This document shows positions 38,404 to 55,000 of a stretch of 64,000 bases of DNA, one piece after another; position 1 is the first letter of the stretch; each line of letters starts with the position of its first letter. The stretch is from Mansonella perstans (lineage: Eukaryota > Nematoda > Chromadorea > Rhabditida > Onchocercidae). The notes under the pieces were generated by a model. It ran no database searches, had not been told where the DNA came from, and saw only the letters and a program-made list of their open reading frames with translations. The stretch spans positions 124,001 to 188,000 of the forward strand of contig JBAMDO010000106.1 of assembly GCA_037074765.1 (NCBI GenBank), in the 5' to 3' direction. Position numbers and translations under genes: made by a program.

Positions 38404-39888
38404 AATTGTTCGCTTCCGATCTTCAACTTTCTTGATAACAAAAAGTAAGTATAAAATGAGTGTTTTGATTGTATATCATTCTATATCAATGCATAAATCT
38501 TTTATCATTTCACTGTCTTTTCAACTGATTAAAATTCGTTTCTAAAAAATAATTATTATTACTTTCTTGTCAGCAAATTTTAACCATCTCTCTGTCTTTG
38601 TTAAATCCAAATTTGATAAGCTATGATTGTGCACCTGTTGTCTTTTTTTTTTTTCAATTATTCCAGTGCCATTTGTATAGAATTGAGGATCAAAAGATGC
38701 TCATCATTAATTTCATACGTAGATGCATTTCTATCAAGCAGTTTACTTTCAGAAATAAATTTCTTATAACTTAGTAAAATTAGAGATATTGAGAGAATTA
38801 TATTGACAGAATTGAGAGATATTGAGAGAATTATGAATCAACTGTAATTTATTGCTATACAATTCAATATCTTATGACTTCTTAGAAACTATGTTTTCTA
38901 GGTGAAATGAATTCGAACACGGAGACAAGAAATGTTTCCAGTTCTACAATTAGAAATACTGGACAGAAACAAGTTTGATTAATAAATTAATTCAACTAGA
39001 AATAGTGAATAATTTCTATTGTAAAATGGATTTATAAAAAGTAAATTTAAATAGTCATTGAAGAAATTGTTTAACTAAAATATTTACAATGTATTGATTT
39101 TTTAAATTAATTATTATTTCCCAATTTTTAAAAAAGTTGAAAGTGTAAAGTAATTGAAAAATGTTTGTAAATGCATAACAGTACTGATTACTACTGTCCC
39201 TAAATATAGCGTATTGAGGTGAAATACTCATTAGTCTTGAACATGTTGTTTTGTATTAAAAAGATGCATCCATCGAGTTTTGTACTATCTGTCAAATAAG
39301 TGGAATTCTAAATAAATAGATATTTCTCATTTTCTTTGTAGAATCCTATAGAAATAAAGATTTTTTTTTTTTTTTTAGTGCTATAAAACACATTTTTTAT
39401 GCATCGATATGTTTTGTTTTGTTAGAAATATCTGTTGAGGATAACATGCTGAAATAAATACCAGAAACATCCATGCATATGTCTTGTGTTTCAATTTCAC
39501 AGAAATATCCATATATGATAGTATTGTGAGATGAGCTAATTTTTAAAATGTAATATTAATTTACAAAAGATATTATTGTCTTTTTTAAAAAAATGTTGCA
39601 ATTAGCTAATCAAACAAAATGCAGAATTTATTAGATTTTCCTATAAGTTTAACTTTTCGCAGACAACAATTAGCTAATCATTCAATTCTTTATTTCTATT
39701 TCCATCTGTAATTTAAACATAAAAATAATGTCTCCAACTTGGTCTGATAATACTAAGCATATTTTGTGGTTAATATTGGTTTCATTCTTGTCTTTCACAT
39801 TTTCATTTTGTTTTTATTACTTTTTTTTTGTTTGAATCTTCCTCGTTTTATGATGTCACCTCTCTGTTTCTGTTTCTTTCTCTCTCAG

Positions 39889-40056
39889 TCCCGACTAGAT
39901 GACATTTCTCTTTCGATCTCATTTATTTATAATGTCACCCTGATGTTAAGAAACTTGTCTCTTATAAAACTAAGTGAACAATTTGAGCAGTGCTTCAGCA
40001 ACAATGCATTTGCACAAATCAATGATATGATCCTAAGCACGACTCGTTTCTTTTAA
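39889..40056 (+). other. Candidate terminal exon, unknown product
   Basis: A strong + strand acceptor (TTTCTTTCTCTCTCAG) precedes a 55-codon frame beginning SRLDDISLSISF and ending SEQFEQCFSNNAFAQINDMI plus a short tail, to a stop at 40054. No upstream exon or start was found. It may be chance. Confidence 0.15.
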
Positions 40057-40534
40057 TGTAAAAATCAGTCATATTTCAAGTTTTAAATTATCAATTACAC
40101 TCAAAAAGTTCGCAATAAATTATTACTGAATATACAGGTCTTTTAAAAATATTGCTTCATGCACACCCTTTGTAGCTATTCTAAGCTGTGTCTTCAAACA
40201 AATATCAAAATTTCTTAGCGCAGTATCTTATATGAAATCTTTTTCGCCATATGTTCGTTCTGTGCTCCAAATGTGTGCTCCAAAAGATCTGTTCTGCTAT
40301 CCTATCCTATTTTATAATCCATCATTTCAAACTATTTAGAATTCCAAAAATATTTTTCCAAAAAAATATTTTTTTCCTCTCAGTGAATTTAAATCCTCAA
40401 AATTAGTCAAAAATAATCCAACTGGAGGAGAAGTTCACTACTTTCTGTAGTTTACTGTAGCTGCATATCAACGAACAGCATGAACATGGCAAACATACCG
40501 CAATTACAATTATAATAGTTCTCACCTAATTCTG

Positions 40535-40803
40535 TTAAAGGGAACGAGAAATTCCTGCCCATTTCCGTACCGGTCGCATTGTTCTTCTTCCAGTCATTCT
40601 GCTGTTGAAATCAATATCAAATGGGGCATTTCCTTTTCCCAAATGTTCTACTTGATGGTGACAACAGTAACATTCATATCTCTTCGCCGTCACTGCTTTT
40701 AAATTTAATTATCACTAATAATTAGATAAGGTGATTTCTAGATATTATCAGTCAGAATAATCTCGTAAAAACCAATCCTATTATTCTTCTTGCTATCTGC
40801 CAT
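40535..40803 (-). CDS. Uncharacterised small Cys/His- and Arg-containing protein (2 exons)
   Basis: Minus-strand exon 40803-40773 (ATG, ten codons plus one base) joins through a 77-base intron (GTTTTT...TTTAAAAG) to exon 40695-40535, giving 63 residues. The two phases match exactly. The product begins MADSKKNNRI, then has a compact RYECYCCHHQVEHLGKG segment, then NAPFDIDFNSRMTG, and a basic tail RRTMRPVRKWAGISRSL. There is no signal peptide or membrane segment. The CxCCHH cluster could bind metal. The region has higher GC and more protein-like codons than the surrounding 10 kb desert. I do not recognise the family. An alternative reading uses an internal acceptor at 40602 and a donor at 40525, which would make the second exon non-terminal. 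Confidence 0.5.
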
Positions 40804-41139
40804 GTTTCATATCATCTCCTTTCAAATCCAATTTTATTCATTTTATGATCAAAACGATGATTCTTCTAAATTAGTAGCATGTTACTCTAAATGAACAAAG
40901 GATATCTATTTGATGTATGATTGATTTTTTTTATTTTTAATTAATTAATCTATAACTTTCAAAGCAGCATCCTATCCATGGAATCATTAAATCTGCTGAG
41001 TTAGTTACAAAAAAATAGAGCAAATGTATATGTGTCTTTAATTTTTGAATTTTATTAACCAGTTTTGATATTGCATCAAGGATATTTATCTATTCGCTGA
41101 TTGCCTTATTTTTTTTACTTACAATTAGTTAATCATATT

Positions 41140-41195
41140 ATTACTACTATTATTACTACTATCATTATTAATACTACTACTATACTACTACTAAT

Positions 41196-41230
<35 letters not shown>

Positions 41231-41255
41231 ATACTAATAGTAATACTATCACTAT
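41140..41255. repeat. ACT/ATT trinucleotide microsatellite
   Basis: A run dominated by ACT with interspersed ATT and AAT triplets, the purest part being about ten ACT units near 41199-41229. It explains a threonine-rich open frame here. Confidence 0.9.
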
Positions 41256-42120
41256 TGATCATTATATTGTTATTTATAGGATCTTTATATTTCTTACAGT
41301 TTTAAGACAACTTTGTATTCTGATGATGAGTAATATTTTTGTAACCAAAATAGAAATTAGCCAAATTTTCCTGTTGAAATAAAAGCTAGCCAAAATTATT
41401 CCAATTTTTCACTAAACCACATTTTTGAAACTTATATTTAAAGATAAAAATATTTTCCTGCCACAATGTTAATTATGCTAATAACAAAAATATACAACTT
41501 ATCAAGTCTTGACAAACTTATCTAATTATGGTCTCTTCTAAATAGCAAGATTAGTCTATTAAGAAAAAATTTAACTTCATTGTACTTGCAAACAAGTTTT
41601 CATATTGCAAGACCTTCTCTTTAGCAAATAATTTAAATTTTAAAAAAAACAAATTGGGGAAAAATTTCAAAATTGAAAAATTCCATTAATTTCAATTCTC
41701 ATTGAACTTCAACGTTGTTATTTCAAATTAAAGCTGTATCTAAACGAGACAGGAAATAATAGTCTATTTAAGATGTCATTCAGGGAACAATTTTGCCGTA
41801 TTGAATTTACTGCCAATAATGACATTTGTTTGCATCGTTTTCAGTCGATTCTATGATGAATTACATTTTTTGTCACAATTTTAAACAGGAATGCAATAAC
41901 AAAATATTCCCATGCTCTGTTATTCATCTCTCTTATTCAATTCTGCGTAATTCATAAAATCATAATTTAAAAATATTTACTAATATTTTTACTATTAACT
42001 ATTATTATCATTGTTAAAGAATGATAATCTTTAACTATTTTCTTCCGTTATATTATTTTGATTTTGCGATTTATATTTATGAATGATTGCACGGTGATTA
42101 CCAATCAATCAATAAATTAA

Positions 42121-42229
42121 TTCTTGGTAATCAATATTTCGATAAATTAATTAACAATAAATTAATTCTTGGTAATCAATATTTCGATAAATTAATTAAC
42201 AATAATTCTTGGTAATCAATATTTCGATT
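42121..42229. repeat. 40- to 45-bp tandem repeat, three copies
   Basis: ttcttggtaatcaatatttc starts at 42121, 42166 and 42206, each followed by gataaattaattaacaata or a variant. Confidence 0.85.
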
Positions 42230-43845
42230 TAACTATCTCGCTCAACTCATAAATTCTTGACAAATTCATTATTTCTAGAACATATTCTGGAGTAATCTGA
42301 AATATTTCCGACCGGCCTAAATCTCTCATATATCCAGTAAATAGCTTTTATCGTCATTATGATTTAAAAATGCCCACAAAACTAAATGAGTAGGTAATAA
42401 ATGCTATTAATTGCTGACACAAAAGTTGTTGCATTGCGAGACAAATTATTTTTTTTACGGCCTATTGTGAAAGTGGGTCATTCTGGTGGTCCTGAGAAAT
42501 TGTAGGTTTTTGGAGTTTAGGTCAGTGTGATGGGTTATTGCTATGTGCAGTTTGAATTAGCATTTAAGTTAGTTATGGTAGTTCCATTATTTTGATTATC
42601 ATACGAAAAAACACTTTACACGGACTCTTGAGCTTTATACGTATTCGATAATTTTCAATTTTCAAAAAAATTTGATCTAATTGATTGTAATTTCCAGGTA
42701 ATATTTAAGAATTTCTTCATTCCTTAAACTAATTCTAATTCTTACATCTTTGAGATTTTTTTTTTTTTGGGAGATTTTAATTTTTGAAGCTTTTACACTT
42801 TTATCCTAAACTACTCTAAACTAGCAATCATTTCTAATATTTAATGATCATAATAGACTTCTTATTGATCTATAATAGGATGCTTATTTTATCATGATTA
42901 ATTACTATAAGTAAATTATAGTTTAATTATAAGCAATATCGTAAATTGAATTTCGATTGCTATCAAATGCTTGTACGGTAATTATTTAGTGAAGGGTGAT
43001 TTTTCCAGTAGTGTTATATATCAAACAAGAACTGCAATATCTATTTCGGTTATCCTTATGCGATTTTAATGGAAAATCAGTTATGTCAAATTAAGGATGT
43101 TTGCATTTTTGTGAAACAAATGTGAAATGAATAGCGATGAGGATAAAGTGGTTTGTCTCTATTGTGAAAGCTTTTTAGTCATTTTTCGAATGTGACTTTA
43201 TATATATATATATACATAGACTTTAATTTTCACTTACGTATTATTCTTTCAATTACTGCTATTAGCGACAATGAAATGCTAATATTGTAAGCATTAAGCA
43301 TTATGTAAGCATTTATATAAGTTGCTAGTGGTTTAAGTAGCCCAGTTTTTAGCTATTGTGTGAGGAATTATTTAAAATGGAAGATATCTACCGAAGCTGT
43401 TTTTTTTTTCATTTTTTTTTTCTTGTAATAGTTCAATATAATATTAGGGAGAGTGATGAAGCTTTGGAGTTCGAGCAGTTGTTTTCTGAACCTATTCACC
43501 TAACCTAAAAAGGTGAATTTAGTCCACGTAACTTCCAAAAAAAAAAATTCATTTCCTTTCCTAACTGTGATTTTTATTATTTGTTGTGGCTTATACATAT
43601 GTTTTTATAATTAGTTTGTACATCATTACAAATTAAAATTATTGTTATGCTTTCTTACAAATCAATCGTTCGGACATTTCTATTTTGTTCACAAAAATTT
43701 TTGCTATTTTTTAGCGGAAAAAAATTCCGTGGTGCCAACAAAAATATTTTGGGAAGTGAATAATTACAGAACCAAATTCTTTTCAACGATTCGATAACTA
43801 TCGTCACGCAGGAGTATTTGCGTGTGGCCACACATTGGAATAATT

Positions 43846-49113
<5,268 letters not shown>

Positions 49114-52100
49114 TTTGTATACTCCGGTACATTTATCATCACAATCTTGCGAGAATATTGTCGTTCATGCCAAAGATCTAGTCTTCTTTTTCTCATATAT
49201 TTTTTCTTGCATACGTAAAGAACTAATCGCCGTTTAGTTTACACTATCAATTTCAGAGTTAAAAATTGTTTAAATTTTTTGATTTAACGTATGCTTAACT
49301 GTCTTCTTTTTCATCTTAATTTTTCGGCTGGAAACCATAAGAATCATTTTTTTTTTTAAGAAATTAATACATATAAATTTTCTGAATTTGAAATTAATAA
49401 AACAAAGTTTCGTGCTAGATATTCATATATTTCATGATTTTTATCGAAGTCCATAGATAGAGAAGTTGTGTTTCTGGTGGATTAAACATTATTATGTATT
49501 ATAGGCACGAGTGTTTGATTTCGTAGTTGTAAAAAGGTTCTTTTTGAGAAATATTGATGATTTTTACAGCCTGTTTGTTTGCATTATGATACTTAGAAGT
49601 CTTATCATTAGATGACCTCTTCCGTCGTTATCAAAATGGCGTGTATTGCTGATGTCGGATAGCGGTTGCTGCTGCCATTATCATTTTAAAATTAATCTGC
49701 ATAGAATTACATAAGGAATATGTAGTGAAAAATAACTAGAAAAATATTAAGTTGCAAATCTCAAGATTTACATTTTTTAGTTGTTAAAAAATATCCGATT
49801 TTATTTAAAAATTAAACCTACATATAGTTAGTGGGCAAAAATAGTTCCTTTCTCTTTATGCACACTACCGTTGTTTAGGGAAACTAGGGAAACGGTTTTC
49901 TATCTTCGCAACATTTGTTTTGTCTGTCGAGCTATTTTTAGAATTAAGAATATATTACTTAGATTATTTCCTAAAATGATTTTAATTCATCAGGTCAACA
50001 CACAAACGGGTGGCAGCTAGTTTATTACAGTATGAAGTGTAAACTCTCAATTGTTTCATCATCTCATTTACATTGTGATAACTTTTTCCAATGAAGAAAG
50101 AATCGCTTTGTTTGTAAACATTGATTCGCATGCACAAATGAAAATATCCCTTTTCTGTTTTGTGTTACTCATTTCAGATTACTCCCAAAAAGAGAAACAG
50201 GGCACGATTGCTGTTGGCAACGAATTTTTCCACTCGTTTTTTTCATTTCAGTCGTTGTTTTTTTTTTTTATTCAGCATCATCAAGTTCCGCCTTTTTTTT
50301 TCATTTAAGATTGTATTTTTTAAAAATTTAGTCCTTTTTCCCTCGCTTTTGTAAATTATTCTTAGTTTGTCTTGTTTTTTTGTGGTTTATTTTTCTCATC
50401 TAGACGGTTTCTTTTTCTTCTTATCTAATATTTCTCTTGGTGTTTTATTTTGACCTCTGATGCATTTTTTTTATACAGCGAATTGTTTATTTTATGATTC
50501 CTATTTCAAATTCTTGCTAGACAGTCATGAAGAGTTTTTAGTTTGCTATCTGGACAATGTACATTTCCAGCTATTTCTTCTCTTTTCTAAACGCATCTGA
50601 GAGTTACACATAATTGGTAGCACTGTCTTTTGTATCCAGTTTTTTTTTTTTTTTTTTTGTCAGCTTTTTGCAAAATATTTTTCTTTTTTTGATTTAAGTT
50701 CCAGTGTTTATTGTTTTTATGTTTTGAAAAGCTCATCTGTTTGTCGCTGATCCATTTATTTTTTCAAATATAAATATAAAATATAAATTGAAAGTTTATT
50801 TCGACTCTAGTAATTTATGAAATATCTGCTTTATTTTTCTTTTTTTTTGAATGAAGATCTAATCAAAGAAGCGGAATAAATTTTGTTGCAGAAGTTACGG
50901 AAGAGCTTTTTTAAAACGTACATTATTTTTTATATCATTTAAATTTTTACTGTTTTTGTTTTATTGTTCATTCAGTTTGTATTTGGCCTTTTTTTTTATT
51001 GTTTTATGAAATAGTTCATGTAGTGTCTGTGTTAATCGTCAGCGTATAGCTTGTGTGCACCTAACAATATCAGTATTATTTTTTTCGTTATAATTTTAAA
51101 TCTAATATTTCCTTCTAATCTGAGGAGTTATTTATGTTTGTTTGCTTTGAAGTAAATTTTTATTTCGTTATAGTTGATTTTTCACTGTGTTTTATTGTTT
51201 CATACACAGTACCTTTTTATTTCTAATTACTTAAAAAGCACAATCCTCAGTAGATGTATACTGATAATACACAAATATCGGAATCCTGATAACGAGGAAA
51301 TGTATCGGAATCCTGATAACTAGGAAATGAACATACATAGCAGATAGGAAGCAAGCAAATTGCTGCAAATTCGTCTTTTCATTGCTTCCATTCAGTATAG
51401 AAGTAGCATTTATGCGCTTGAATCATAGTTTATTTTATAGTTGTATTGAAGTGGAATTACCAAAAATGTGGTGCAATTGGTGTCATAACGTCTAAGGAAA
51501 CAATCACTGAGTTAAAAACAATATACATATCCAGAGCAGCACCTGACGAATCTTTTCTTGAATTTCAAAATTATTATGAGTTGAAATTTTTCCGCGGTAT
51601 TAAAATATTTGATGAAGTTTGACTTAATTTAAATAATTATAGCAAAATTTCTTAAGGGTACCTTGCATGAGAAGGTTTGTGTTAATTCTGCTCATTCCTC
51701 ATTTTTTTTTCATCCCTTTTTTTTTTTGTTTTTAATAATTCAGAAGGTAATTAAGTCTTTCTGTTTTTTGAATAATTTAAGCACAATTTCAGTCTTATTT
51801 TATTTTGCCTTATTTTCATATCTATCCTTGAAATCATTCTACTGATGTAGTGATCAGTAAACAGGCTAATTTGAAGCAATAAAACATGTGTGTGAGAAGA
51901 TATAAAAAGAGAATCAATTTTCATTCTTGATGACCATTGGTATAGCTTTAGATATTTGCAATAAGTACGGTTAACGATCCATCACGGACGTCATTTTTTC
52001 TTTTTTCAAATTGATATTTTCAGCATGAGGTTACATATTTCTAATTCAGATACGAAATTTTATGTGATGGGATCAACGTCAAGTAGACCAGTGCTTCTTC

Positions 52101-55000
52101 TGGTCATTCGGATACACTTCAGTAGCAAATCTCACATGCAATCTTTTACATCTTAGTTTAGTTTCAAAGAAAAGATCTTGTTCTTTGATGAGGCATGATG
52201 GATGAAATTGCTCTTGAAAAAAAAAAAAAAAAAAAAAGAAAGAAACAGATTCGAATGACTTCAGCAATGTTTCAGAAAGCCAATAAAATTTTGGTTCACA
52301 AGCGCAGCAGCAGCACATAAATGTCTATACATACTAAAGTATCAATGCTTTTTAAAATATCAATGCTTCTCATCGTTGCTTTAATGCTTTTCCTCCACTG
52401 AATGTTATTTTTTTTTTTTTTTTTTTTTTTTCATTTGTTTTTATTCTATTTGCTTCCTTCCATTAACATTAATCTAGGTGCCTATAATGTAGGATGAAAT
52501 TTAGCCAAATTTATGTCTAATTATATTTGCCTTGTTGATAATAAAATTGGCTTGTTTTGGCTTTGTTATGAAACTTTTGAAATATATCAATAGATTGTCA
52601 TTTACCATGTTTAGACAAGAAAATCGATTTTTTATTTTTTTTCTTATATATCACTAAGCATTATAAAAGTTTGGCGTAAATTTTATAGGAATTTGGAATT
52701 CTCGTGAAAATACATAAATTTCGTTTCAATGTGGAAATTTTATGCTATTGTATTTACGAAAAAAAGTCAAAATGTTTGGTGAACGATGCACTTATATCAG
52801 ATGAATTGAATGCCCAATGAACAATTCTTGTTGAATTGTGTCTTAACTTGAAATTTCCCAACGTTCTATGTTTATTCTTCAGAAAAAAAATTTCAATTCA
52901 AATTTATCCAGGAAGGAAAATTACATGATAGCTTTCAAATATGATAACTTAATAAGAATAAAAAAACAAAAACAAATAACAATAACAATTGGCAACAGAC
53001 TTGAACCATTCATCTGAAATTTACATTTGATATTGCTTTGAGAGTTTAACTGGGATGTTGATATGTAACATTTATTATTCTATAACATATGTATTATTAT
53101 CAGCTCACTCTTGAGAGTTTGATTAATTTAATTAATCGCGCCCTGGTCAAAGTGATGATGACTCAAACTGGAACTGCGTAAAAAATTCTGGAAATTTCAT
53201 CCATTGGAAAAAAATTAAAATAATTAATTGATATGAAATATAAATAGCTCAAATTCTAAACTTCATATATCAGTTTTTTTTTAAATTTTTGCTTAAAAGA
53301 TGCTGATATAATAGGAGTCAGTTTTATGTATAAATAATTAAATGATTAACTGAATCCGATTTAATCGAAATACATCATTTTTCATTTTTTTTGAAATTTA
53401 TTTTAGTTTTCTTTAATCTCGGATAATTATATTTTGCATCGAGTAAATATTTCAAGGTAAAATTTGGAGGCGCATGAAAATTCGAACTCTTTTTTTCAAA
53501 TGAATTATAAGAAATTTTATTGGCTGAATTGAAATTTGGTAAAAAAATTCTAAAAATCTTTACAGCAGTCACAGGAAATCATATTAACATTTATGTTGTG
53601 CTGTTCTTGATCCCATTTTTCATCAGTTGTTAATAATTTTATCAATAAGTACCTAGGATGTAGCATGCATAGCATGCTTAGCAAAATATCATCCAGCATC
53701 CAATACAGATAGAATATTTGCTACTGATGCTGATTGATATCACGACTGATAACATCTGTGTTTGTGGTTTTCACTTCGCTACTTCTCGTTTGAATATCCA
53801 AAAGTGCATCAATTAATTAGGATTTAAAAAATTGAAACTATTATATGGTTTATAACTACTAATGATTATTGTTTGTGATAGTTGCTATGCGTATAATTAA
53901 CTTAATATTAAAATATTACTTATTAGTAGGTTTTTAAATGATCTTTTTGTATATAGAATTAAAATTCAAAAAAAATAGGATACGAATGCTAATTGGAAAT
54001 GGATACTTTATCTACAGAAAAATAAGAGCAAAAAATATACTGGAAAGAACGATGCAAACTGGATCATATGTTCTTTATGTTCTATTTACGCCTATGGAGC
54101 CTAATTAATCAGGATTTATACTGAAATACTCGAATCCTGATGCGTATTGCTACAAAATTTCGTGACATGCTGGCTCTGTATATAATTTCATGCGGTAGAA
54201 TTTTATCAAAAATTTATTTTTTTTCCCCCCAAAATTAATTAATTAACCAGAGAAAGCATCGTAAGTAATTACACTCCAAACAAGTTCATTTACAGTTCTA
54301 AATTGATGAAATAATGCGGTCTAACCCACTTTTTTTTAAAAAAATGTTTTGAAGTAGAAGCTGAAACAAATTTTCTTCAATTTGTTCTCTCACTACGCTT
54401 CCTTGACTTTGGCTGCTCAAGTTGCTTGGCTTAGGTACTGTCATATCAGTCTCTCATTATCACTCTTGCTACCCCTAAAATGCCTAAACCGTATTTAAAT
54501 TAAAAATATCTCATATAACTAAAATTCTTTATTTTTTTGTTGCTGTTACAATTTTCATTACTTTTTTGCTATACTTACATTATCCTAAAATGCAAATATC
54601 TCGTATAAGTAATATTCCTTACTTTATCGTAATTGGCTATTTAAGAGCTTTAGACAAGTTATAAGTTAACATCAGCTCAGATTTAAACTACTGGACAAGA
54701 AGCATTGGCAAAAAGGTCAAGAATTGATTTCTGATAAAATTTTTGACTGTTCCTAGAGATTGTCACCAAACAAATTTTGGTTCCATTGTTATTTTTAGCC
54801 AAAAATATTGGAAAAATCACAATTTATGAAAAATTGATTTAAATTATATTCATCAGCTCTAAAACAGTTCAAATGTCGCCAAGTCACTACATCATTAATC
54901 ACTTTTCTTCTTTAATTATCAAAAAATATTCATAAATAAAAGTATAAATTTTAAATTTTTTAAAAATATTAATGATTCTTTCACAAGGAATGATTTTCAG
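49114..55000. other. T-rich region between ELAV-like and latrophilin-like genes
   Basis: Many long T runs (for example 50640-50658 and 52411-52430), short imperfect duplications (such as aatcctgataac near 51284 and 51308) and no convincing exon. The ELAV-like 3' UTR lies at the left. The signal-peptide exon and any earlier exons of the latrophilin-like gene must lie somewhere in the right part or beyond, but I could not identify them. Confidence 0.35.

Larger units (their letters stand above)
33456..40534. other. Gene-poor AT-rich region
   Basis: I found only simple and tandem repeats plus two weak coding candidates, at 38194-38403 (-) and 39889-40056 (+), listed separately. Long T runs and short open frames here have no protein character. 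Confidence 0.35.
40804..43845. other. AT-rich region upstream of the ELAV-like gene
   Basis: Contains the trinucleotide array at 41140-41255 and the short tandem repeat at 42121-42229, otherwise nothing recognisable. The ELAV-like promoter and leader should lie at its right end. Confidence 0.4.

Noticed and set aside
41101..41382. Threonine-rich 93-residue frame
   Set aside because: Produced by the ACT/ATT microsatellite.
50178..50353. Possible alternative last exon of the ELAV-like gene (ITPKKRNRARLLLATNF...) after a TTTCAG
   Set aside because: Phase fits, but the sequence soon becomes T-run derived Phe/Leu and lacks the conserved VSFK ending, which is present at 49066.
54298..54444. Minus-strand 48-residue open frame beginning MTVPKPSNLSSQ
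   Set aside because: Single small frame turning low-complexity, no recognisable family, no neighbouring exons; likely chance.
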